A stretch of DNA of 14,004 bases from an uncultured Flammeovirgaceae bacterium (GTDB lineage Bacteria; Bacteroidota; Bacteroidia; Cytophagales; Cyclobacteriaceae): the NCBI GenBank assembly GCA_937138955.1, contig CAKZPJ010000419.1:1-14004 (forward strand). The letters are read 5' to 3'. Under the pieces are notes generated by a model. That model made no database searches. It was not told the origin of the DNA and was given only the letters and a program-made list of their open reading frames with translations. Of this stretch, positions 1 to 6,898 are shown piece after piece (within the stretch, counting starts at the first letter, position 1; the number at the start of each line of letters is the position of its first letter). The position numbers and the translations under genes were made by a program.

Positions 1-592
1 ACAGGAAATTAAACTTAATATGAGAGTTCTCAGGTGGATTCTCCAGCATGGCGGCTACCATAAATTCCTGATCGCGATCAAGACTGATAGTTTTACCAAT
101 AGGGTCATCTTCACCAAAATACTTATAGGCCATGTCTTCAGTAAGAAGTAGCGCATTAGTCGTTGTGAAAAAGGGCTGCAAACTTCCTTGCTTAACCGTG
201 AAAGGAAAAAGCGAAAAGAAGGTTGTATCTACGTAGAATCCTTTCTCTTCTTCAAAGCTTTTATCCTGATACTGAAAAAGTCGTTTGCTAAAAATCTTAG
301 AGAAGCCAGTCACTTTTTGTACAGCAGGAAAATCTGTTTTCAATGCTGCTACCAGAGGGGGTGGATTGTAGGCTACCTGATATAAATCTCCGGCTTGTTC
401 TTGCTCCTGTACTACCCGATAGATACGCTCAGTATGGGGGAAGAAACGGTCATAGCTTAGCTCGTGCCATATGTAAATTCCAATAATCAGACAGCAGGTA
501 ATTCCTAAGCTTAGTCCAGCAATATTGATCAAGCTAAAAACCTTGTTCTTCATCAGATTACGATAGGCGATTTTGAGGTAATTTTTCAACAT
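1..592 (-). CDS. FtsX/MacB-type ABC transporter permease, N-terminal part (runs off the window)
   Basis: The minus-strand frame is open from an ATG at 592 to the window edge, giving the first 197 residues. It starts MLKNYLKIAYRNLMKNKVFS, the usual opening of the large Bacteroidota 'ABC transporter permease' family (MacB_PCD plus FtsX domains, usually about 800 residues). A first membrane helix spans about residues 18-42. It is followed by the conserved Y-D-R-F and F-P-H-T-E-R-I-Y-R stretch (47-59) and then the periplasmic MacB_PCD-like domain, with A-L-L-L-T-E-D-M-A near 147-155 and D-D-P-I-G-K-T-I near 162-169. By family, such proteins are inner-membrane permeases working with a separate ATPase, usually in export, lipoprotein release or cell-envelope stress; the substrate cannot be read here. 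The ATPase and the C-terminal half lie outside the window. Transcription probably starts from the sigma-54-type element at 660-675. Family call firm, role open. Confidence 0.9.
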   Translation of the reverse strand, partial: MLKNYLKIAYRNLMKNKVFSLINIAGLSLGITCCLIIGIYIWHELSYDRFFPHTERIYRVVQEQEQAGDLYQVAYNPPPLVAALKTDFPAVQKVTGFSKIFSKRLFQYQDKSFEEEKGFYVDTTFFSLFPFTVKQGSLQPFFTTTNALLLTEDMAYKYFGEDDPIGKTISLDRDQEFMVAAMLENPPENSHIKFNFL

Positions 593-659
593 AGTTTCTA
601 CAATTAGCCGGAAGCAGTATACAATGAACAGTTAGGTAGTATAACTTACCAAGATGTGG

Positions 660-675
660 TGCAACGGTTATGCCA
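660..675 (-). promoter_or_regulatory. Sigma-54 (-24/-12) type promoter for the permease gene
   Basis: Read on the minus strand the site is TGGCATAACCGTTGCA. It matches the RpoN consensus TGGCAY-N5-TTGCA, with exactly 10 bases between the invariant GG and GC. A start about 12 nt past the GC would fall near 649, leaving a leader of roughly 57 nt before the ATG at 592. It points in the right direction and has paired palindromic elements upstream. The match is seen; its use as a promoter is inferred. Confidence 0.65.
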
Positions 676-716
676 AGTGGTCTGAGTATATCTGAGAGCA
701 TTTGATGCCATCTGAG

Positions 717-733
717 TGTATCATTCTGATACA
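717..733. promoter_or_regulatory. Palindromic upstream element A (perfect 7-3-7)
   Basis: TGTATCA-TTC-TGATACA is a perfect inverted repeat. Its centre (725) is about 76 bp upstream of the predicted sigma-54 start near 649, the usual place for the binding site of an enhancer-binding response regulator. It shares the outer TGT...ACA frame and the 17-bp length with the element at 740-756. Confidence 0.5.
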
Positions 734-739
734 ACCAAC

Positions 740-756
740 TGTCCCAAAACAGTACA
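740..756. promoter_or_regulatory. Palindromic upstream element B (TGTCC-N7-GTACA)
   Basis: This 17-bp element TGTCC-N7-GTACA has the same TGT-N11-ACA frame as element A. Its centre (748) lies 23 bp further upstream, about two helical turns, so both would face the same side of the DNA. It overlaps another inverted repeat, ACTGT-N6-ACAGT (738-753), so the exact half-sites are uncertain. Interpreted as the second site for the same activator dimer. Confidence 0.4.
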
Positions 757-788
757 CCTTTTTGCTGACTATTCACCCTGTATCACTA

Positions 789-827
789 TTGATAATCAAT
801 TTTCAATTGTTCATTTTCAATTATCCA
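789..827. repeat. AT-rich degenerate tandem repeat before priA
   Basis: Two adjacent 14-mers, TTTTCAATTGTTCA (800-813) and TTTTCAATTATCCA (814-827), agree at 12 of 14 positions. They follow TTGAT-A-ATCAA (789-799). Similar CAATT-rich tracts are common between genes in Bacteroidota. The repeat ends 22 nt before the priA ATG and may overlap its promoter; no clear -33/-7 pair was found. Confidence 0.5.
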
Positions 828-849
828 TTAATTTTTACCTTTGAGGTGT

Positions 850-3387
850 ATGTCCGAATTGCAGCCCATTGTCCTGAATGAAGAAGCTCCCGACGAACGA
901 ATAACGTGGTTTGCCGATATTATTCTGCCAGTACCCATTCCTCGTATGTTTACCTACCGCATCCCGCGGGTGATGGAGGAAATGGTACAGATCGGTAGTC
1001 GGGTGATTGTGCAGTTTGGTAGCAAGCGCGTACTGACCGGAGTGGTCGGCAAACTGCATAACAATCCACCCAAAAAGTACACCGCCCGCTATATTCTAGA
1101 GGTGCTGGATAATAACCCCATTGTTGAGCCAGTACAAATTAGGCTATTTGAGTGGATCGCCGACTACTACGTTTGTACCGTAGGTGAGGTGCTCAACATT
1201 GCGCTACCTTCCGGCCTAAAACTTAGTAGTGAGTCTAAAGCCCAGCTTAACCCTGACTTCTTCTCAGAAGATAACCAGATGAGTTTAGCCAAGGTAGAGT
1301 TCTCAGAGAAAGAGAAAATAGTGCTGGAGGCATTAAACGAAAAGTCTAGCCTCACCTACAATGAAATTGGCGAACTGCTTCAGGAGAAAAGTTTCTACAA
1401 TACCATCAAATCGCTGATTGCCAAGGAGGCTATTCTGATCTACGAGGAAGTAAAGGAAAAGTACAAACCAAAAGTTATTAAGAAACTTCGCCTGTCACCC
1501 TCCTACGCCCGCAACCCCGATCAGCTAGAAATTCTGTTTGAATCGCTGGACAAACGGCCTAAGCAGATGGACGTTCTGCTAGCCTACTTGCACGCCGTAC
1601 CGCAGTACCAGAGTGCTTCCGTCAACCAAGCGGGAATTTCCAAAAGCCAACTAATGGATCGCAACCTGTCCGCTTCCTCGGTGAATACGCTGGTGAAGAA
1701 CGACGTGCTGGAGGAGTTTGAAGAAATTGTATCCCGCTTCGAGACGACTGCCCCTACCCAGGAGCAGGTGTTTCTTACCGACTATCAAATGCAGGCGAAG
1801 CAGCAAGTGCTAGAGCATTTTCAGCATAAAGATACAGTGCTGTTGCACGGCATTACCGGCAGTGGTAAAACCGAAATCTATATTGACCTGATTCAGGAGG
1901 TACTAAACTCGGGCGGGCAAGTGCTCTATTTGCTACCCGAAATTGCGCTGACCACCCAGATCGTTCTCCGTCTTAAGAAAATCTTTGGTGACCGAATGGG
2001 TATCTACCACTCCCGTTTTTCCGACAACGAGCGGGTAGAAGTCTGGCAGGGTATTCTGGCCGGAGATTATCCGCTAGTGGTAGGAGTGCGTTCGGCAGTG
2101 CTACTCCCGTTTGACAATCTGAGTCTGATTATTGTGGACGAAGAGCATGAAACCTCCTACAAGCAGTTTGATCCCGCTCCTCGCTACCACGCCCGCGATG
2201 TGGCGTTGATGCTCGCTCGCTTGCACCACGCCAAAACTCTGCTCGGTTCGGCCACTCCTTCCATTGAATCGTACTATCACGCCTGCCACGCTAAGTATGG
2301 ATTGGTAGCGTTGAACCAGCGCTACGGCAACGCCCAGTTACCTGAGATTGAGCTAGTAGATATCAAATTGGAGCGTAAGCAAAAGACCATGCGAGAAGAT
2401 TTCTCGTCGGTGCTGCTGGATGCGATGCAAGGAGTATTAGATAAAAAGGAGCAGGCAATTATCTTTCAGAACCGGCGGGGTTATGCTCCATTTCTGCACT
2501 GCAAGGATTGCGCCCATATACCCAAGTGCCAAAATTGCGATGTGAGTTTAACCTACCATCAGTACGCTCGGGAGCTGCGCTGTCACTACTGCGGTCATCA
2601 CGAAGCGGTTCCTCAGGAGTGTGCCGCCTGTGGCTCTACGAAGGTGAAATCGGTAGGCTTTGGTACCGAAAAGTTGGAAGAAGAAATTCAGGGACTGCTA
2701 CCCGCCTCTCGGGTGCAGCGGATGGACTTAGATACCACCCGCAAGAAAAATAGTTACGAGCAGATTATCGAGAGCTTCGCTAACCACGAAATGGACTTCT
2801 TGGTTGGTACTCAAATGGTGAGCAAGGGACTGGATTTTGATGGGGTGAGCCTGGTGGGTATTCTAGATGCTGACCGTATGATTCACTTTCCCGATTTTCG
2901 CTCTCATGAACGCACTTTTCAATTAATTACTCAAGTAAGTGGTCGTTCCGGTCGGCGCGACAAGGTGGGGCGGGTGATTATTCAGACCACCAACCTGAAA
3001 CAGCCTATTCTGCACAAAATTATCGAAAACGATTACCTCGGACTGTTTGAAGAGGAGATTCACGAGCGGGAGGTATACCACTACCCGCCCTTCGTTCGCA
3101 TCGTCCGCCTAACGGTCAAAAATCCAGACAAACGAATCGTAGAATTAGCCGCCGTCCATTTAGCCCACATCTTGAAAGACCGCATTGGTAGTTCCCGCGT
3201 ACTCGGCCCCGAAGAGCCCCTCATCAGTCGCTTGCGTAACCAGTACCTGATGCAACTCGTCATTAAGCTGGAGAAGAACCTAAATATTAAAGCGATAAAA
3301 ACTGCCCTACGCGACGAGTCCGTAAAACTCACTAAAGAAAAAGCCTTCAAAAAAACCAACGTGGTAATTGATGTTGATCCTTACTAA
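850..3387 (+). CDS. priA: Primosomal protein N' (PriA), replication-restart helicase
   Basis: This is a full-length PriA of 845 residues: a 3'-5' superfamily-2 helicase that recognises stalled forks and reloads the replisome. The N-terminal 3'-DNA-binding domain (W-F-A-D-I-I-L-P-V-P near residues 17-26) and a winged-helix part precede the helicase core. Walker A is G-I-T-G-S-G-K-T-E (334-342) and Walker B is D-E-E-H (430-433). The core is interrupted by the PriA zinc module with four cysteine pairs: C551/C554, C560/C563, C578/C581 and C591/C594. Motifs V and VI follow, with G-T-Q-M-V-S-K-G and Q-V-S-G-R-S-G-R. An in-frame TTG lies three codons upstream (841), but the ATG at 850 gives the normal start M-S-E-L-Q. 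All catalytic and metal-binding residues are present, so it should be active. It stands alone, divergent from the permease gene. Confidence 0.97.
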   Translation: MSELQPIVLNEEAPDERITWFADIILPVPIPRMFTYRIPRVMEEMVQIGSRVIVQFGSKRVLTGVVGKLHNNPPKKYTARYILEVLDNNPIVEPVQIRLFEWIADYYVCTVGEVLNIALPSGLKLSSESKAQLNPDFFSEDNQMSLAKVEFSEKEKIVLEALNEKSSLTYNEIGELLQEKSFYNTIKSLIAKEAILIYEEVKEKYKPKVIKKLRLSPSYARNPDQLEILFESLDKRPKQMDVLLAYLHAVPQYQSASVNQAGISKSQLMDRNLSASSVNTLVKNDVLEEFEEIVSRFETTAPTQEQVFLTDYQMQAKQQVLEHFQHKDTVLLHGITGSGKTEIYIDLIQEVLNSGGQVLYLLPEIALTTQIVLRLKKIFGDRMGIYHSRFSDNERVEVWQGILAGDYPLVVGVRSAVLLPFDNLSLIIVDEEHETSYKQFDPAPRYHARDVALMLARLHHAKTLLGSATPSIESYYHACHAKYGLVALNQRYGNAQLPEIELVDIKLERKQKTMREDFSSVLLDAMQGVLDKKEQAIIFQNRRGYAPFLHCKDCAHIPKCQNCDVSLTYHQYARELRCHYCGHHEAVPQECAACGSTKVKSVGFGTEKLEEEIQGLLPASRVQRMDLDTTRKKNSYEQIIESFANHEMDFLVGTQMVSKGLDFDGVSLVGILDADRMIHFPDFRSHERTFQLITQVSGRSGRRDKVGRVIIQTTNLKQPILHKIIENDYLGLFEEEIHEREVYHYPPFVRIVRLTVKNPDKRIVELAAVHLAHILKDRIGSSRVLGPEEPLISRLRNQYLMQLVIKLEKNLNIKAIKTALRDESVKLTKEKAFKKTNVVIDVDPY

Positions 3388-3434
3388 AGGTAACCCATAG
3401 TTGAGAGCTTCGTTTTCATAAGTAAAAGTAGTTT

Positions 3435-3674
3435 ATGGCAATTATTATTTCAGACGAGACGTTGGCAAAAGCACAATTGACTGAGCAAGATTTCTTGATT
3501 GACCTTGCTTGCTACCTGTATGATAAGAAAAGGTTAAGCATGAGAAATGCCCAAGCACTGGCTAGTCTCAACTTACTTGACTTCCAGAAAGAACTTGCCA
3601 AACGAGAGATAGGCACTCACTACACGCAAGAAGATCTGAATAAGGATCTGCAAAATCTGGGAATCAGCCTGTAG
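3435..3674 (+). CDS. UPF0175 family protein, probable antitoxin
   Basis: A 79-residue protein of the UPF0175 family (PF03683). The N-terminal part predicts as helix (L-T-E-Q-D-F-L-I-D-L-A-C-Y-L-Y-D-K-K, 16-33). The typical helix-turn-helix-like stretch L-S-M-R-N-A-Q-A-L-A-S-L-N-L-L-D-F-Q-K-E-L (34-54) follows, then the conserved G-T-H-Y-T-Q-E-D-L-N-K-D-L end. In bacteria and archaea UPF0175 genes often sit directly before a DUF3368 PIN-like gene and are regarded as the DNA-binding antitoxin half. That holds here: the next ATG lies 3 nt after this stop. The partner is truncated (see 3678-3941), so this gene is probably an orphan antitoxin. Family call firm; antitoxin role is by association. 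Confidence 0.82.
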   Translation: MAIIISDETLAKAQLTEQDFLIDLACYLYDKKRLSMRNAQALASLNLLDFQKELAKREIGTHYTQEDLNKDLQNLGISL

Positions 3675-3677
3675 CTC

Positions 3678-3941
3678 ATGGTTATTGTCAGCGATACCTC
3701 AGCGATCAGTAATCTTTGTCAGGTTGGACAGATTGATGTACTTCGCAGATTATTTGGAGTAATAACAATCCCACCCACTATAAAACATGAAATTAACATG
3801 GTTGAAATCGGTACTTGCACGGTAGCCGCCCCAAGTAGCGAAAATGTTAAACGAAAAATAAATACCACCAAGCCAGGCAACAACTGCCCTAGCTGTTACT
3901 TGCCATTTAAACAAAAAAGGAAGAACTTAAACAGAAAAAAT
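3678..3941 (+). pseudogene. Truncated DUF3368 (PIN-like toxin) gene plus foreign tail
   Basis: The first 39 codons read as a clean DUF3368 N-terminus: M-V-I-V-S-D-T-S-A-I-S-N-L with the first PIN acidic residue (D6), then V-I-T-I-P-P-T-I-K-H-E-I with E38. DUF3368 proteins are normally about 150-160 residues; the later acidic positions (the E-S-E-A-I-A-L-A and L-L-I-D-E regions) are absent. From about 3795 on, 49 codons are unlike the family: rich in Lys, Asn and Thr, with a C-x-x-C. The frame has no stop before the ATG of the DUF433 gene at 3942, so a 163-residue chimera of toxin head, tail and DUF433 could be made. The toxin is most likely inactive. A deletion or insertion at about 3795 explains the picture; whether the chimera is translated is unknown. 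Confidence 0.75.
3876..3904. repeat. Imperfect hairpin within the insert
   Basis: GGCAA (3876-3880) pairs with TTGCC (3900-3904). Inside this, AAC (3882-3884) pairs with GTT (3895-3897) and GC (3886-3887) with GC (3892-3893), leaving unpaired bases and a 4-nt loop. It lies in the stretch that follows the broken toxin gene. A fold with such bulges can come from recombination sites, but no flanking core sites or integrase were found. Confidence 0.3.
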
Positions 3942-4169
3942 ATGAATTACCAAGACAGAATAACCGCCAATCCTAAAATAATGCTGGGAAAGCCCGTAAT
4001 CAAAGGTACACGTATAACGGTTGAGTTGATCTTACGAAAGATTGCTGGTGGGTATTCATTTGACGATATTTTGGAGATGTACCCCCATATTGCTAAAGAA
4101 GATATAATGGCATCAGTAGGATATGCCGTATCTGTAATGGAAAGTGAAGATACCCTGCAAAGTGCTTAG
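3942..4169 (+). CDS. DUF433 family antitoxin
   Basis: A 75-residue DUF433 protein, the usual length. The family core is clear: D-R-I-T-A-N-P-K-I-M-L-G-K-P-V-I-K-G-T-R-I-T-V (5-27), with the typical 'G-K-P-x-I-x-G-T-R' motif, then I-A-G-G-Y-S-F-D-D-I-L-E-M-Y-P-H-I (37-53) and a helix D-I-M-A-S-V-G-Y-A. The start is the ATG at 3942, preceded by an A-rich leader. The frame is open back to the truncated toxin start at 3678, but family length and the N-P-K-I-M-L-G-K start favour 3942. DUF433 proteins have a winged-helix-like fold and pair with DUF5615 toxins; here the toxin ATG follows 2 nt after this stop. Probable antitoxin and autorepressor, by family knowledge. Confidence 0.88.
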   Translation: MNYQDRITANPKIMLGKPVIKGTRITVELILRKIAGGYSFDDILEMYPHIAKEDIMASVGYAVSVMESEDTLQSA

Positions 4170-4171
4170 TC

Positions 4172-4519
4172 ATGATCTTAGCTGATGAAGGGCTAAATGG
4201 TAATATCCTTAGAGCTTTGCGGACAGATGGCTACCAGATTGTTTGGATAAAAGAAACAAACATTGGCATGGCTGATGAAGATATCATTGCTTTAGCCAAA
4301 GAGAATAGCCAAGTGATTATCACTGAGGATAAAGATTTTGGTGAATGGGTTTTTGCGCATCAGTTGACCGGTTTGACTATTGTTTTCCTTCGGTACGATA
4401 AGAAAGATTACAATACCATTCTGTCATTTTTACGTTCTATGCTGAAAACAATAGAGGCGGATGAGAAGAACGAGTTCATCACAATCAATAAAAATAAAAT
4501 CAGACGGAGAAGAATATAA
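4172..4519 (+). CDS. DUF5615 family PIN-like toxin
   Basis: A 115-residue DUF5615 (Mut7-C-related PIN-like) protein. The N-terminal L-A-D-E-G-L-N (3-9) carries the first acidic pair. G-M-A-D-E-D-I-I-A-L-A (32-42) and V-I-I-T-E-D-K-D-F-G-E-W (48-59) carry the remaining acidic residues expected for metal-dependent RNA cleavage. The basic end (K-I-R-R-R-R-I) extends a little past the usual domain. It forms a two-gene unit with the DUF433 gene just upstream (2-nt gap), so it is most simply the toxin of a type II pair. All expected acidic positions look present, unlike the broken DUF3368 gene nearby. Target RNA unknown. Confidence 0.87.
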   Translation: MILADEGLNGNILRALRTDGYQIVWIKETNIGMADEDIIALAKENSQVIITEDKDFGEWVFAHQLTGLTIVFLRYDKKDYNTILSFLRSMLKTIEADEKNEFITINKNKIRRRRI

Positions 4520-4551
4520 AAACGGCTACATTCAACGGCGAAACAGAAAAC

Positions 4552-5025
4552 ATGAAATACAAGTCGTTTAATACGGAATTAATATTAGCACTATTAATTG
4601 CCTTACCGGCTTTTGTAGTTTTACTAAGCGGCTTTTCAATTCTGTATGGAAATAACTTTCAGATTTCTTCTCTCACCGGCCTAGCAGTATATTCATCCGT
4701 CTACTTCTCACTGGCCTTTCTGGCTTGGAAAAACACATACTACAAAATCGAGGCCAGTATTCTTCAGATAAAAAGTTTCGGATTGGTGAATAAGCAAATT
4801 GACATCAATCAGATCACTATGGTAGAGAGAGTGAATAAAAAACCAGTCACCCCTACTCAACCTGGCTTATACAATGCTAATAATAATATCAGGGGGCTTT
4901 CGGTACGAACTAAGGTTGGGGGCAATCACTTCGTTACTCCGATAGAAGACACTACCTTTCTGAAAGAGTTACAAAAGCATAATCCAGAAATTAAGATTGT
5001 AGATAACAGATTAACTAACCAATAG
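4552..5025 (+). CDS. Two-helix membrane protein with PH-like domain
   Basis: A 157-residue protein with two hydrophobic segments (about 9-31 and 40-59) in hairpin arrangement. After them comes a soluble part whose opening, Y-Y-K-I-E-A-S-I-L-Q-I-K-S-F-G-L-V-N-K-Q-I-D-I-N-Q-I-T-M (62-89), fits the bacterial PH-like domain of the YyaB/DUF1200 type: strand, G-x-x-x-K-x-I, then 'I-x-x-I' before a Pro-rich turn. Function in this family is unknown. The gene follows DUF5615 by 32 nt but is probably a separate acquisition. Its upstream region is A-rich without an obvious ribosome site, as usual in this phylum. Domain call moderate. Confidence 0.7.
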   Translation: MKYKSFNTELILALLIALPAFVVLLSGFSILYGNNFQISSLTGLAVYSSVYFSLAFLAWKNTYYKIEASILQIKSFGLVNKQIDINQITMVERVNKKPVTPTQPGLYNANNNIRGLSVRTKVGGNHFVTPIEDTTFLKELQKHNPEIKIVDNRLTNQ

Positions 5026-5068
5026 TAAAGCAAGCTTTCGAGAAAACGGTAAAAACAACCAACCGAAC

Positions 5069-5446
5069 ATGCAATACGAAGCTAACACACCGAACGAATA
5101 CATCAATGAACTTGAAGATGACTGGAGAAAAGAGAAACTAGTTAAGATTCGAGAAATGATTACCTCAAACGGCCCAGAGTTGGTGGAAGGCATAGAGCAC
5201 AAAATGCTAAGTTACGGAAATGGTGAGAAAAACATATTCCATCTGAATGCTCAGCGGGCTTACGTGAGTTTGTACGTGGGAGATATTGATAAAGTAGCGG
5301 ACGCTCGAGAATTGCTAAAGGATTTTAAATTGGGTAAAGGGTGTATCCGAATTAAGAGAAATCAGCAACTAGAGAAACCCGATCTTAAGGAGTTTATTTC
5401 AAGGGTGATAGGTCTCTGGAGAGAGGGAAAAGATACCAATTGCTAA
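5069..5446 (+). CDS. DUF1801 domain protein
   Basis: A 125-residue protein resembling DUF1801 (YdhG/Fra-like fold). Features seen are the N-terminal T-P-N-E-Y-I-N-E-L (7-15), the helix L-V-K-I-R-E-M-I (24-31), the central L-S-Y-G-N-G-E (47-53), the strand Y-V-S-L-Y-V-G (65-71), and the diagnostic L-G-K-G-C-I-R-I-K (88-96) followed by a final helix. Bacillus relatives have been linked to iron delivery, but most members have no assigned role, and no metal ligands can be named here. It is preceded by the A/C-rich leader ...AACCAACCGAACATG. Independent of its neighbours as far as can be seen. Confidence 0.8.
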   Translation: MQYEANTPNEYINELEDDWRKEKLVKIREMITSNGPELVEGIEHKMLSYGNGEKNIFHLNAQRAYVSLYVGDIDKVADARELLKDFKLGKGCIRIKRNQQLEKPDLKEFISRVIGLWREGKDTNC

Positions 5447-5536
5447 AGAATAATCCAGCAGTTTGTAATAAATTAGCAGTGAGATGTCACTAACTGAGAA
5501 ATAACCTTCATCTAGAAAAACGCAACAACCAAACCT

Positions 5537-6874
5537 ATGAAAGCGATCAATATTGCATTAAGTATTTTCTTACTGACCTATAGTGCCTGCTCGCAAAATC
5601 AGTCTAGTGGCGAGTTTGACCAAGTAAAAATGGATAGTTTGTTCGCCAAGATTGACACAGAAAAACAGGGAATGGGTAGTATCTCCATCAGCAGAAATGG
5701 CGAACCGGTGTATCAGAACACTTTTGGCTACGCCGATGTAGCTGAGGATATTCCGGCCAATGCCACCACAATTTACCGAATCGGGTCAATTTCTAAGACC
5801 TTCACTTCAGCTATTATTATGCAGTTGGTAGAGGAGGAGAAACTTGCTTTAGCTACCAAACTCAACGAATATTTTCCTCAAATTCCCAATGCGGATAAAA
5901 TTACGGTTGAGCAAATGCTGAGGCACCGCAGTGGCCTCTTTAATTTTACCTCCGCTGAAGATTATACCGAATGGATGGAAGAACCTAAGAGTCAGGAGGA
6001 ACTCCTTCAGAAGATGATAGATAACGGAACGGTGTTTGAACCCGGCGAGAAAGCCGAGTACTCCAACACCAACTACGTTTTACTATCCTACATCGCCGAA
6101 AAGATAGACGATGCAGCGTTCGCCGATATTCTGAAGGGACGCATCACGGGACCGCTACAACTGGAACACACCTACTACGGCGGTAAAATCAATCCCCAAG
6201 AAAACGAGGCCCGTTCTTACACCTTACAGGATGATTGGCAACTCGCTACTGAAACCGATATGAGCATTCCCGTGGGAGCCGGTGCGCTGGTTTCTACCCC
6301 AACGGATTTAACTACTTTCTTCAATGCGCTATTCTCCGGTGAAGTTGTTTCCGAAAGCTCGCTGAAGGAAATGACGGATTTGGTTGATGAGATTGGTTTG
6401 GGCATGTTTCAGATACCCTTTCACGATAAACGTGCCTTCGGACATGGTGGTGGAATTGATGGCTTTAGATCAAATGCTGCTTACTTTCCCAGCGATAGTG
6501 TAGCGATTGCCTACACTAGCAACGGGGTAGAGGTGGGAATAAATGATATTCTGATCGGCGCTCTTAGTATTTACTTTGGCAGAGACTATGAGTTTCCCGA
6601 ATTCAAGCCCAGGCCAAAACTGAGTAGTGAAGACCTAGATGCTTATTTGGGCGTCTATAGCAGTCCTACGTTTCCTCTAAAAGTAACTATCACTAAAGAT
6701 GGAAATTCGTTAATTGGGCAAGCCACTGGTCAGCCATCTTTTACCCTAAAGGCCTACGAAGTAGATAAGTTTAGATTTGATGCGGCTCAACTAAAGTTAG
6801 AATTCATCCCCGAAGAAGATAAAATGATTCTCCGGCAAGGTGGTGGCGAATTTGAGTTGACCAAAGAAGAATAA
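5537..6874 (+). CDS. Serine beta-lactamase-like hydrolase, lipoprotein
   Basis: A 445-residue protein of the beta-lactamase / class C penicillin-binding-protein family (PF00144). The signal peptide ends in lipobox Y-S-A-C with Cys18, so it is probably a lipoprotein outside the cytoplasm. The catalytic motifs are complete: S84-I-S-K87 (SxxK), Y176-S-N178 (YxN) and H304-G-G (in place of KTG), plus the family signature L-R-H-R-S-G-L (129-135). After the catalytic domain (about 25-345) a C-terminal domain of about 90 residues starts at D-A-Y-L-G-V-Y, like the DUF3471-type lipocalin-like tail. Relatives act as esterases, D-amino peptidases or peptidoglycan-acting enzymes, and only few as true beta-lactamases; the substrate cannot be read. 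The next gene starts 24 nt downstream, so the two may be co-transcribed. Confidence 0.92.
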   Translation: MKAINIALSIFLLTYSACSQNQSSGEFDQVKMDSLFAKIDTEKQGMGSISISRNGEPVYQNTFGYADVAEDIPANATTIYRIGSISKTFTSAIIMQLVEEEKLALATKLNEYFPQIPNADKITVEQMLRHRSGLFNFTSAEDYTEWMEEPKSQEELLQKMIDNGTVFEPGEKAEYSNTNYVLLSYIAEKIDDAAFADILKGRITGPLQLEHTYYGGKINPQENEARSYTLQDDWQLATETDMSIPVGAGALVSTPTDLTTFFNALFSGEVVSESSLKEMTDLVDEIGLGMFQIPFHDKRAFGHGGGIDGFRSNAAYFPSDSVAIAYTSNGVEVGINDILIGALSIYFGRDYEFPEFKPRPKLSSEDLDAYLGVYSSPTFPLKVTITKDGNSLIGQATGQPSFTLKAYEVDKFRFDAAQLKLEFIPEEDKMILRQGGGEFELTKEE

Positions 6875-6898
6875 CTTCGGTAGAATTATCTGGTGGAA

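Noticed and set aside
558..776. 72-codon minus-strand open frame between the permease and priA
   Set aside because: It covers the sigma-54 element and both palindromes, resembles no protein family and overlaps the permease start in another frame.
2508..2753. Second-frame open stretch inside priA
   Set aside because: It is a shadow of the priA zinc-module coding sequence, with no start context or family similarity.
5478..5491. AGTGA-GATG-TCACT, a 5-4-5 palindrome of Crp/Fnr geometry upstream of the serine hydrolase
   Set aside because: A free 5-4-5 palindrome is expected about a dozen times in 14 kb, and it matches neither TTGAT nor the full CRP consensus.
3678..5536. Possible integron-like gene-cassette array (short same-strand accessory genes with A/C-rich spacers)
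   Set aside because: No pairs of RYYYAAC and GTTRRRY core sites were found in the spacers and there is no integrase; a GTTAAAC at about 3845 stands alone.
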